DNA from: Desulfacinum hydrothermale DSM 13146
GTDB taxonomy: Bacteria; Desulfobacterota; Syntrophobacteria; Syntrophobacterales; DSM-9756
Direction: 5' to 3'
Assembly (NCBI RefSeq): GCF_900176285.1
Contig: NZ_FWXF01000001.1
Coordinates: 251,987-315,986, forward strand
DNA length: 64,000 nucleotides
Shown here: positions 50,754-58,595 of the stretch, one piece after another
Layout: the number at the start of each line of letters is the position of its first letter
How positions within the stretch are numbered: position 1 is the first letter of the stretch
Made by a program: the position numbers and the translations under genes
Notes under the pieces: model-generated
The model's database searches: none
What the model saw: the letters and a program-made list of their open reading frames with translations, nothing else
What the model was told of the DNA's origin: nothing

Positions 50754-50783
50754 GAGGCCCACCGGAAGGGACCGGTGGGCCTC
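50754..50783 (+). terminator. Strong 12-bp hairpin after the MFS gene
   Basis: GAGGCCCACCGG / CCGGTGGGCCTC (50754-50765, 50772-50783), AAGGGA loop. A short T run (CTTTTTG) lies 20 nt downstream, so it may be a weak terminator or a processing element for tRNA-Pro. Confidence 0.5.
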
Positions 50784-50861
50784 AGAACCCGGGAATCGTC
50801 TTGCTTTTTGGGGGATGCTGTGCTACCCACCAAAGCCGATCGGCGTGGTGTTTCGTGGCGT

Positions 50862-50939
50862 CGGGGCGTAGCGCAGACTGGTCAGCGCACCTGCCTTGGG
50901 AGCAGGGGGTCGGCGGTTCAAATCCGCCCGCCCCGACCA
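50862..50939 (+). tRNA. tRNA-Pro (anticodon TGG)
   Basis: Acceptor CGGGGCG pairs with CGCCCCG. The D-arm is GCGC...GCGC, the anticodon stem CCTGC/GCAGG encloses the loop CTTGGGA (anticodon TGG), and the T-stem GGCGG/CCGCC surrounds TTCAAAT. CCA is encoded. It reads proline codon CCA and, by wobble, other CCN. It stands alone with a terminator after it. Confidence 0.96.
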
Positions 50940-50956
50940 AGCAGTCGATGAACTGG

Positions 50957-50981
50957 CCGGCCTCTTGGGGCCGGTTTTTTT
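50957..50981 (+). terminator. Terminator of tRNA-Pro
   Basis: CCGGCC / GGCCGG stem (50957-50962, 50969-50974) followed by TTTTTTT. Confidence 0.85.
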
Positions 50982-51035
50982 GCCACCTGGGACGTAACGA
51001 CTCCTATTCCAGTTCCGGTAGAATGATGGTCATTT

Positions 51036-51536
51036 TTACTGCGATAAGTTCCCGGCGTTGCACCCTCTCATCCTGTCCTCGTCAATAGGGATTCGGATAT
51101 CTGCGGTCTTCCACAATTCCAGGTGGTATTCGTTCCGATCCGATGAGCAGGCCAGGATCACTCTGGTTCCGTTGTTCTTCGCTTTCTGCACAGCCGGTAC
51201 GAAGTCGCTGTCGCCTGCAACCAGGATCGCGGTGTCGATCCTTTCCTTGGCGCTCAACTCAACGCGATCGATGCTCAATAGAACATCGACCATCTTCTGA
51301 TTGAAGCTCGATCCTCTTTTCTCGAGACGTCCGAGGCGCACCTCAAAGCTTTCCTGGTTGTCTATGAAGTGCACGAATCTTTGGAAGTTCCTATAGCGTT
51401 GCTTCTCATCCTCTGTGGGTGAGCTGGATTGGTAAGGGGGTGATCCCGTCAGCTCATCTCCATATCCCCTGCTCAGTAAGGGTAAAAGATGGCCCCTTGT
51501 TACCCTCCGACTCCCTCCCCTAGCTCCTCCCACCAA
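51036..51536 (-). pseudogene. NYN-domain (LabA/DUF88) protein remnant, N-terminus lost
   Basis: The C-terminal two thirds match NYN-domain RNases of the LabA/DUF88 type: RYRNFQRFVHFIDNQESFEV, RLGRLEKRGSSFNQKMVD, the catalytic-acid strand LVAGDSDFVPAV and ELWKTADIRIPIDED. The N-terminal strand with the first conserved Asp is missing and is replaced by a Gly/Arg-rich stretch (GGARGGSRRVTRGH). No ATG start or ribosome binding site exists. The region is visibly less GC-rich than its surroundings. It lies directly beyond tRNA-Pro, a common integration site, so it may be a decayed acquired gene. Confidence 0.72.
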
Positions 51537-51567
51537 GGGGGGGAACGTTTAGGAACCTATCAAGCTC

Positions 51568-52218
51568 CTAGTCCTCCCTTTTGCTCACCACCATGACGTC
51601 GGCTTCCGTTTCTTCCGACACGGGACCGGTGAGGTGGAGGCTGAAACGGCTGAAGAGCCAGATTTCCGGCAGGATTTCGCTGATGAGTTCCCCGTCGTCG
51701 AAGACGCGCACGATGGAACTTTCGGAAACCACCACGGCCACCGCCCCGGTTTGGTGGGTGATGGAGGCTGCCGCCATGTGACGGCTCCCCAGGCCCAGGG
51801 GCAATGAGATCCCCTCCGCGGTGGCGTTGAGATAACGGCAGGCGGAAAGCACCACGCCTGTGTCGGAGACGATGAAGGCCCCGTCCAGCTGGGCCAGTTC
51901 CTTGATGGTTTCCCGCATGTCCGGGTCTTGGATGGATTTGACCTCTTCCGGATGTCCGTAGAGGGGATCCAGGATGAGTGTCCGGGAACGCTTGAGGACC
52001 TCCTGGGCGTCGGAGACCACAAAAAGGGTGCCCACCTTGCGGCCTTCGCGGCCTTCCCGGGCGATTTCCACCGCCAGGGTGATCACGGCTTCCAGAGTCT
52101 TGGGATTGACGCCGCGTCTTTGAGAACAGACCGAGTCAAAAAGGGGGCTGTCCAGGCCGGGCCTTCCTTGGGCGCCGGGAAAGGGGGGCCATAACTTTCC
52201 ATGCCGAAACGGGGCCAT
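51568..52218 (-). CDS. Diadenylate cyclase (DAC/DisA_N domain) protein
   Basis: A 216-aa soluble protein with a single DAC domain, expected to make c-di-AMP from two ATP. The first catalytic motif is intact (LDGAFIVSDTG, DGA near 116). The second is SRHMAAASI where the classical motif is RHR, so the second Arg is Met. Motifs around (LGLGSRHMA, GAVAVVVSESSIVRVF) are otherwise typical. The start at 52218 uses AGGAGG 10 nt upstream; the frame extends to 52389 without a better start. It has no membrane part, unlike CdaA. It is divergent from the phosphofructokinase gene. Confidence 0.82.
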   Translation of the reverse strand: MAPFRHGKLWPPFPGAQGRPGLDSPLFDSVCSQRRGVNPKTLEAVITLAVEIAREGREGRKVGTLFVVSDAQEVLKRSRTLILDPLYGHPEEVKSIQDPDMRETIKELAQLDGAFIVSDTGVVLSACRYLNATAEGISLPLGLGSRHMAAASITHQTGAVAVVVSESSIVRVFDDGELISEILPEIWLFSRFSLHLTGPVSEETEADVMVVSKRED

Positions 52219-52424
52219 GAAGGGGTATCCTCCTTTGGAATCGGCTTCAATCCTGGGAGCGGATCCGGAAAAAAAGCGGGTTTTCCTTACTCCGGCCCTA
52301 CCCGGCCCGGAGTCCGGTCCTCGAAACCCGTTGCCAGGAGAGGGCCGGGGGGATATGCGTATCTTAACGGCCAAAGGCGTTGAGTCCAAGTGTGGCGATG
52401 ACGTTCAGTGCGGGGGAAGAGACG

Positions 52425-54656
52425 ATGGTTCGAACCATGGCGGTGATGACCAGCGGAGGGGATGCTCCGGGTATGAACGCCGGCGTGCGCGCCGTGGTGC
52501 GGCGGGCTTTGGACGGCGGCATGGACGTCTACGGTGTCTTCAGCGGCTACGAGGGCCTGGTTGCCGGAGGCGATGCCATACGGCCTTTGGGCTGGAACGA
52601 TGTGGGCGGCATTCTTCCGCGGGGCGGCACTTTTCTGGGAACGGCCCGGTCCGAGCGGTTCCGAACGGTGGAAGGCCGAAGGCAGGCGGTAAAGAACCTG
52701 TGCGAGCGGGGTATCCAGGCCCTGGTGGTCATCGGTGGGGACGGATCCCTCATGGGAGCGCGGGTGCTGGCGGAAGAGTGGCAGATGCACTGCGCTGAGC
52801 TGGGCCAGGAGGCACCGGCCGAGGGCCGTGCCGGGATGCCCGAGCGGTTGCACGTGGTGGGCCTTCCCGGGTCCATCGACAACGATCTGTACGGGACCGA
52901 TATGTCCATCGGTGCCGACACGGCCCTGAACCATATCGTGCATGCCATCGACGATCTCACCTCCACGGCCGCCTCCCATCAGCGCACCTTCATCGTGGAA
53001 ACCATGGGGCGCCATTGCGGCTATTTGGCGCTCATGGGCGCCCTGGGCGGCGGGGCCTCCTGGGTGCTGGTGCCGGAAGAAGAGCTGGATCTTCGGTGGC
53101 ATGAGAAGATGAGTCGAGCCATCGAGCGGGCTCGAGCCATCGGCCGTCCCCATCAGATGGTGGTGGTGGCGGAAGGGGCCCGTCACCCGGACGGACTGCC
53201 CATCCGCACGGAAGAACTGAAAAGGATTCTCGCCGAACGGCTGGGGATCGACGTGCGGGTGACCGTGTTGGGGCACGTGCAGCGGGGAGGCCCGCCTTCG
53301 GCCTTCGATCGCATCCTGGCCACCCGGCTGGGGGTGGCGGCGGTGGAGCTGCTCATGGGCGCCGGCCCCGAACCCCTCTGCCACATGGTGGGGCTTCAAA
53401 AGAACCGGGTGACCACCACGTCCCTTTCCGAGGTGGTGGAAAAGAGCCGTGCGGTGGGTCGACACATCGACCGTGGGAACTACCAAGAGGCCCAGCGGCT
53501 TCGTGGCGAGGGGTTCGTCCGGACCTTGGATCTGGTCAAGACCCTGACCCGCATCGAACCGGCCGCCTCCCGCCAGGAAGAGGGCTGTGTGGCGATCCTC
53601 ACGGGCGGGGCCGACGCGCCGGGAATGAACACGGCGGTGAGTATCGCGGCCCGATGCCTCCTGAACGATGGATATGCGGTGCTGGGCGTTCGGGACGCCT
53701 TCCGGGGGTTGATCGCGGCGGACTTCCAGCCGCTGGAATGGAACCAGGTGACGGGCTGGGTCAATCGGCCCAGTTCCGAACTGGGGACGGCGCGCCATGA
53801 GCTGAGCGGCTCGGATCTGGAGCGGATCGCGCGCAACATCCAGGCACACCACATCCGTGGGCTCATCGCCGTGGGCGGCCTGGGGGCCTACCTGAACGCG
53901 AAGCGTCTGATGGAAGGGGCGTCCTCCCATCCGGCCTTGGCCCTTCCCCTGGTCCTGATCCCGGCCACCATCGACAACAACCTGCCGTGCACCGAGTTTA
54001 CCATCGGCTGCGACACGGCTCTCAACAATATCGTGCAGGCCCTGGACAAGATCCGGCACACGGCTGGAGCAAACCGGCGGGCCTTCGTGGTGGAGGTCAT
54101 GGGACGCCAGAGCGGGTTCCTGGCCCTGGCCGGGGCGCTGGCCTCGGGAGCCGAGAAGGCCTACCTGCCCGAACGGGGCATCTCGCTGGCCGAACTCAAC
54201 ACGGATGTGGAGGCCTTGAGGGAAAGCTTCCGCTGTGGAAAGCGCATGGTGATCTATTTACGAAACGAAAACGCCAGCCGCCACTACACCACGGATTTCA
54301 TCGCCCGGCTCCTGGAAGAGGAGAGTCGGGGGCTTTACCAGGTTCGCACCGCCATCCTGGGCCACCTGCAGCGGGGGGGCTCGCCCACGGCCTTCGACCG
54401 CATCCTGGCCTGCCGCATGGGGTCGGCCGCGGCCCGAGAGATGGGCCGCCTGCTGGAAGAAGGGGCTCGGGACGGGGTGGCTCTGGGGCTTCGCGGCCGG
54501 GGTGTGGAGGCGATTCCTTTGGGCGAAGCGCTGGAGGCGCTGGATCTGCAAGCGGGCAGGCCGCGCCGGCAGTGGTTCTTGGAATTGGACAGCGCGGCCC
54601 AGATCCTGGCCAGATCGGCGCCTTCGTGCCTGGTGCAAGGAGAAGGGGAGTCATGA
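52425..54656 (+). CDS. Tandem-duplicated 6-phosphofructokinase (eukaryotic-like architecture)
   Basis: A 743-aa fusion of two PFK domains. The N-half (about 1-385) keeps the ATP site TSGGDAPGMNAG, GGDGS (104-108) and the catalytic block LPGSIDNDLYGTD; the GGDG pattern is of ATP-dependent type. The C-half (about 386-743) has TGGADAPGMNTA but GGLGA instead of GGDGS and TIDNN instead of TIDND, so it looks catalytically dead and may be regulatory, as in animal or yeast PFK. The start at 52425 is supported by GGGGGAAG. It overlaps the Slp lipoprotein gene by 4 nt (ATGA). Confidence 0.88.
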   Translation: MVRTMAVMTSGGDAPGMNAGVRAVVRRALDGGMDVYGVFSGYEGLVAGGDAIRPLGWNDVGGILPRGGTFLGTARSERFRTVEGRRQAVKNLCERGIQALVVIGGDGSLMGARVLAEEWQMHCAELGQEAPAEGRAGMPERLHVVGLPGSIDNDLYGTDMSIGADTALNHIVHAIDDLTSTAASHQRTFIVETMGRHCGYLALMGALGGGASWVLVPEEELDLRWHEKMSRAIERARAIGRPHQMVVVAEGARHPDGLPIRTEELKRILAERLGIDVRVTVLGHVQRGGPPSAFDRILATRLGVAAVELLMGAGPEPLCHMVGLQKNRVTTTSLSEVVEKSRAVGRHIDRGNYQEAQRLRGEGFVRTLDLVKTLTRIEPAASRQEEGCVAILTGGADAPGMNTAVSIAARCLLNDGYAVLGVRDAFRGLIAADFQPLEWNQVTGWVNRPSSELGTARHELSGSDLERIARNIQAHHIRGLIAVGGLGAYLNAKRLMEGASSHPALALPLVLIPATIDNNLPCTEFTIGCDTALNNIVQALDKIRHTAGANRRAFVVEVMGRQSGFLALAGALASGAEKAYLPERGISLAELNTDVEALRESFRCGKRMVIYLRNENASRHYTTDFIARLLEEESRGLYQVRTAILGHLQRGGSPTAFDRILACRMGSAAAREMGRLLEEGARDGVALGLRGRGVEAIPLGEALEALDLQAGRPRRQWFLELDSAAQILARSAPSCLVQGEGES

Positions 54657-55174
54657 AACGGTTCACGTTGACGGTGCTTGCGGCGCTGATCCTCTTTCTG
54701 GGGGGATGCGCCCACGTGATCTCGCCGGCCGTCCGCCGGCAGGCCCAATGGGATCTGAGTGTTTCGGAAGTTCAAAAAAATCCCGACTATTACCGGGGCA
54801 AGGTGGTCATCTGGAGCGGGCGGATTCTTTCCGGGGAAAACTTGAGCACGGCAACGGTGCTGGAGATCCTGCAGCTTCCGGCGGACCGGCAGGGAAGACC
54901 CCGCGACTTCACCCGTTCCGAAGGCCGCTTCCTGGCCCGGGACAAGCGCTTTTTGGATACGGCCCTCTACGCCCCGGGCCGCCTGGTCACGGTGGCGGGA
55001 ACCGTGGCGGGCGCGGAAAGGCGCCGGGTGGGCCAGGTCCCTTACACCTACCCGGTCCTGGATGTGCTGGAACTCCACCTGTGGCCCCAAGAGTCCCAAC
55101 GGGTTCGGGATCCCTACGCCTGTGATCGGTATCCGCCCATCTGGTGGCACTTTTATTTCGGGCACGGCTGGTGA
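54653..55174 (+). CDS. Slp-family outer membrane lipoprotein
   Basis: A 173-aa lipoprotein. The signal peptide ends in the lipobox FLGGC (Cys19). The Slp-type body contains KNPDYYRGKVVIWSGRILSG and RLVTVAGTVAGAERRRVGQVPYTYPVL. It is expected to be anchored in the outer membrane. The start at 54653 overlaps the PFK stop (ATGA), with GGGGAG upstream. Slp proteins respond to starvation in enterobacteria, but here the role is unknown. Confidence 0.9.
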   Translation: MKRFTLTVLAALILFLGGCAHVISPAVRRQAQWDLSVSEVQKNPDYYRGKVVIWSGRILSGENLSTATVLEILQLPADRQGRPRDFTRSEGRFLARDKRFLDTALYAPGRLVTVAGTVAGAERRRVGQVPYTYPVLDVLELHLWPQESQRVRDPYACDRYPPIWWHFYFGHGW

Positions 55175-55184
55175 GCCCACCGGG

Positions 55185-56468
55185 TCAGTAGAGTCCCCAC
55201 AGCTTGGGCAGGTAGAGGCTCAGGGACGGAAAGAGGATCACCAGGATGAGGGCTGCGGCCATGGCGGCGATGAAGGGCAGGGCGGCCGCCGATGTCTTCT
55301 CCAGGGGGGTGCCCGCCAGGTTGGTGGTCACATACAGGTTGACGGCCACGGGGGGCGTGAATTGGCCGATGGCCAGGTTCAGTGTCATGACCACTCCGAA
55401 CCAGAGCGGATCCCAGCCGAAGTGGGCCACGATGGGCAGCAGGATCGGCAGAAAGACATAGTAGATGGAAATGGCGTCCAGGAGCATGCCGGCCACCAGG
55501 ATGAGCCCGTTGACCATGGCCAGCACTACCCACTGGTTGTGGGACAGGGTGAGCAAGGCACCGGCGATCCGTTCCATGACCCCCAGGGTGGCGCCCGCCC
55601 AGCTATAGAGGCCTGCCAGAGCCACGATCAGAAGGACCACCGCCGAAGACAGCGCCGCGTCCACCAGGATCTGGTAAAAGGCCTTGAGGTCCAAGGTGCG
55701 GTAGACCCCGAAGCCCAGCACCATGCCGTAGAAGACCGCCACGACGGCCGCTTCGGTGGCCGTGCAGATCCCGCCGTAGATGCCGCCCAAGATGACCAGC
55801 GGGGCCATGAGTCCCCAGAAGGCGTCCTTGAAGGCGGCCCAGAGCTCGCCCAGGTTCCCCCGCTCTGCGCCCATGTAGCCCCGGCGTTTGCTGATCCAAT
55901 AGGCGGGAAGGATGAGTGAGAGCCCCGCCAGGATGCCGGGAAAGACCCCCGCCGCGAACAGGGCCGGCACCGACGTGGTGGTGATCACCCCGTAGAGGAT
56001 GAAAGCGATGCTGGGGGGCACCACGATGGCCGTGGAGCCTCCGGCGGCGATGAGGGCGGCGCTGAATTCCTTGTCGTAATTCTTGCGGGCCATGGCCGGA
56101 ATGAGGACGGCGCCCATGGCCGCGGCATCCGCCGGCCCGGACCCGCTCACGCCGCCGAAAAAGACGCAGACCAAAACGGCCACGATGGCCAGCCCCCCGG
56201 GGATGGACCCCACCAGCAGGCTCGCCAGGTTCACCAGCCGCTGGGACACGCCGCACCGCTCCAGGATCATGCCGGCCAGGATGAAAAACGGAATAGCCAG
56301 CAGGGGGTACTTGGCGATCCCCGCGTAAAAGTTGGATGAAATCACCGGGATGCCCAGGTTGAACTGCCAGATCATGAAGATGGCCACACCACCCAGAGCC
56401 ACGGCGATGGGGATGCCGAAGAAGAGGAGCACGACAAAGAGGAAAAAGAGCCAGAACGCTGCATCCAT
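55185..56468 (-). CDS. dctM: TRAP transporter large permease DctM
   Basis: A 427-aa DctM-type 12-helix permease. Characteristic blocks are FFGGVSGSGPADAAAMGAVLIPAM, AALIAAGGSTAIVVPPSIAFILYG, FPGILAGLSLILPAYW and PLVILGGIYGGICTATEAAVVAVFYG. Together with dctQ and dctP it imports an organic acid driven by an ion gradient. It is convergent with slp (10-nt gap). It is separated from dctQ by repeat copy C, which is unusual because dctQ and dctM normally adjoin or are fused. Confidence 0.95.
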   Translation of the reverse strand: MDAAFWLFFLFVVLLFFGIPIAVALGGVAIFMIWQFNLGIPVISSNFYAGIAKYPLLAIPFFILAGMILERCGVSQRLVNLASLLVGSIPGGLAIVAVLVCVFFGGVSGSGPADAAAMGAVLIPAMARKNYDKEFSAALIAAGGSTAIVVPPSIAFILYGVITTTSVPALFAAGVFPGILAGLSLILPAYWISKRRGYMGAERGNLGELWAAFKDAFWGLMAPLVILGGIYGGICTATEAAVVAVFYGMVLGFGVYRTLDLKAFYQILVDAALSSAVVLLIVALAGLYSWAGATLGVMERIAGALLTLSHNQWVVLAMVNGLILVAGMLLDAISIYYVFLPILLPIVAHFGWDPLWFGVVMTLNLAIGQFTPPVAVNLYVTTNLAGTPLEKTSAAALPFIAAMAAALILVILFPSLSLYLPKLWGLY

Positions 56469-56514
56469 GAAAGATCCACCTGAGGGAAAGGTTTGAGGAG
56501 CAAGGGAAACGGTG

Positions 56515-56746
56515 ACGGAGCCTGTCTGACAAGGGGTTCTCGGCCCTTTTGAGCTTTCCGGCCGGTTGAAATGCCACCGGGCCTTGTGGTGTTTTCGTAA
56601 TTCTCAGACAACCTTGTAGGGACGGGTTCGGAACCCGCCCCTGCTGTTGCAAGGCCAAGCTGGCAAGGCGAGCCTGCTCGGGAGTCCCAACCTTCCGTCC
56701 GCTCAAGAAGGGAAGAACCTGGGCATCCTCGGACAACCTCCTAAGG
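56515..56746 (+). repeat. Dispersed MITE/REP-like repeat, copy C (between dctQ and dctM)
   Basis: A 232-bp element beginning GGAGCCTGTCTGACAAGG and ending GGACAACCTCCTAAGG. The central GC hairpin (56619-56641) has arms around the TTCGGAA centre with one mismatch. It aligns throughout with copies A and B. It sits 46 nt before dctM and 27 nt after dctQ, so it lies inside the expected TRAP transcript. No ORF is present in it. Confidence 0.85.
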
Positions 56747-56773
56747 CCGCTCGCCCCGATGGCTTCTTCCGTG

Positions 56774-57292
56774 TCACCTTGTTTCTTTGGCCTTGGAAGG
56801 CCCCTTTTCCCGCCCCCACAGCTCCACCGTTCGCTCCACGGCCCGAACCATGACGAGGACGCTGCCCAAGGGAACGGCCAGCGTATAGATCCACTGGGGC
56901 ACCTCCAGGGCTTCGGACAGGGTCTCCAGATCCATTTCGTCACGAATCTGAAAGATCCCATAGTAGGTGAGGGTCCCGAAGACAAAGAAGACCAGGGCCA
57001 GGGAAAGAACCGACACCACCTGCCTGGCCGGCCGGGGAAGCCGTTCGTAGACGAACTGGAGCCCCAGATGGAGGCCCCGCCGGAACGCGGCGGCACCTCC
57101 GAAGAGCGTGAGGTAGACCAGGGCGCCCACCTCCACTTCTTCCGTAAAGGCGAAGGAGTAGTTGGTGAGGTAACGGATCACCACATTGACAAAGGCGATG
57201 AGGGCCATCACCAGGAGAAGAAGCGCGCAGGCGCTCTCCTCCAGATGGTCCCACAGCCAGGAAAGAGCGCGTCGGATCACTACCGGCTCCAT
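56774..57292 (-). CDS. dctQ: TRAP transporter small permease DctQ
   Basis: A 172-aa four-helix membrane protein of the DctQ type (ESACALLLLVMALIAFVNVVIRY, FTEEVEVGALVYLTLFGGAAAF, QFVYERLPRPARQ and the last helix YTLAVPLGSVLVMVRAVER). The conserved E-E-V motif near the second helix is present. The start at 57292 is 4 nt from the dctP stop. Its stop is followed by repeat copy C. Confidence 0.9.
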   Translation of the reverse strand: MEPVVIRRALSWLWDHLEESACALLLLVMALIAFVNVVIRYLTNYSFAFTEEVEVGALVYLTLFGGAAAFRRGLHLGLQFVYERLPRPARQVVSVLSLALVFFVFGTLTYYGIFQIRDEMDLETLSEALEVPQWIYTLAVPLGSVLVMVRAVERTVELWGREKGPSKAKETR

Positions 57293-57296
57293 CCCC

Positions 57297-58316
57297 TCAG
57301 CGGCCCAGGATCTTCTCGGCCTGGGCCACCAGGTCCTCACCGATCTTCTTGCGCCACTCATCGTAGACCGAGCGGGTCTTTTCCCGAAAGGCCGCCCGCA
57401 TCTGCGGCGTGAAGACTGTCACCTTCATACCGTGGTCACGAAGGGTCTGGAGCGCCGGCATGTCGCCCTCCAACCCCTTTCTCGCCTGGGCCACTTCCCA
57501 GGCGCAGGCATCCGCCGCCGCCTGCTTGATGATGGCCTGGTCTTCCGCAGAAAAGGACTCCCACGTCTTCTTGCTCACACCCAGGATGAGCGGGTCGATG
57601 GCGTAATGCCAGATGCTGATGTATTTGTGCACCTGCCACAGCTGGTAAGGAATGATCACCGCGTTCACCGGGTTTTCCTGGCCGTCCACGGTGCCCTGCT
57701 GGAAGGCCGTCTGGGCTTCGCCCCAATTCATGTTGATGGGGTTGGCGCCCAAGGCCCGAAAGGTGTCGATGAAGATGGGCGATCCCACCACACGCACCTT
57801 GAGGCCCTGCAGGTCTTCGGGGGAGTTCACCGCATGCTTACGGTTGGTCAGTTCCCGGAAGCCGTTTTCACCCCACGCCAGGCCCACCACGCCCTTCTCC
57901 TCGATCTGACGGAAGAGTTCCTGACCAGGGGCGCCGTTTTTCACGGCGTCCAGCTGTTGGTAGTCTTCGAAGAAGAAGGGCAGGGCGAAGAGGTTGAGAG
58001 ACGGCACCTGGGGCGACCAGTTGATGGTGGAGGCCAGGGCGAAATCGATGACGCCTTGGCGCATGAGCAGAAATTCATTGGTTTGTTTGCCCGCAAAGAG
58101 CTGTCCGGCGAAGTAGCACTTGATGTTGATGCGCCCTTGGGTCCTCTCGCGCACCAGGTCGGCGAACTTCTGCGCGCTTTCCCCCCAGGGACCCTTGGGG
58201 CCCACCACGATGCTCATCTTGTACTCGTCCTTGGTGCCGGCCGCCCCCACCGGCGGAAAGCTCAAGGACAGAGCCGCCGCCAACACGACAACCACCGCCA
58301 GAAAGCCTCTTTTCAT
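57297..58316 (-). CDS. dctP: TRAP transporter substrate-binding protein DctP
   Basis: A 339-aa periplasmic binding protein. Residues 1-26 are a signal peptide (MKRGFLAVVVVLAAALSLSF...). The TRAP fold is shown by VVGPKGPWGESAQKFADLVRERTQGRI, FAGQLFAGKQTNEFLLMRQGVIDFA, GLKVRVVGSPIFIDTFRALGA and the Arg ligand region VRVVGS. Substrate is a small carboxylate, uncertain. The start is set by AGGAGC. It is the first gene of dctPQM on the minus strand. Confidence 0.94.
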   Translation of the reverse strand: MKRGFLAVVVVLAAALSLSFPPVGAAGTKDEYKMSIVVGPKGPWGESAQKFADLVRERTQGRINIKCYFAGQLFAGKQTNEFLLMRQGVIDFALASTINWSPQVPSLNLFALPFFFEDYQQLDAVKNGAPGQELFRQIEEKGVVGLAWGENGFRELTNRKHAVNSPEDLQGLKVRVVGSPIFIDTFRALGANPINMNWGEAQTAFQQGTVDGQENPVNAVIIPYQLWQVHKYISIWHYAIDPLILGVSKKTWESFSAEDQAIIKQAAADACAWEVAQARKGLEGDMPALQTLRDHGMKVTVFTPQMRAAFREKTRSVYDEWRKKIGEDLVAQAEKILGR

Positions 58317-58595
58317 AATGCGCTCCTTCGTTTGTGAGGTTGACGGAAAGGGAGTCGGCCGACGGGGGCACGGGGCCTCGCCGGCGGTCCCCAAGCCTTG
58401 GTGGGATCAGGCCGCCGCTGCCCTAAGCGAGGGATCTCGGCGACCCTATCAAGGTCCTCAAAAAGTGCAATGGCGCCCCGGGGGATGTCAACCCAAGAGT
58501 CGAAGGGCGGGGAAGAAATGTGGCTGTAATTTCAAGATATTTAACATTGCATGATTTCAAGAAACCGTTTGCGCCCTTGCTATCCGCATTTCGGA

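Noticed and set aside
50940-51567. Prophage or island attachment site beyond tRNA-Pro
   Set aside because: I found no second copy of the tRNA 3' end in the flanking sequence and no integrase, so only a remnant is called.
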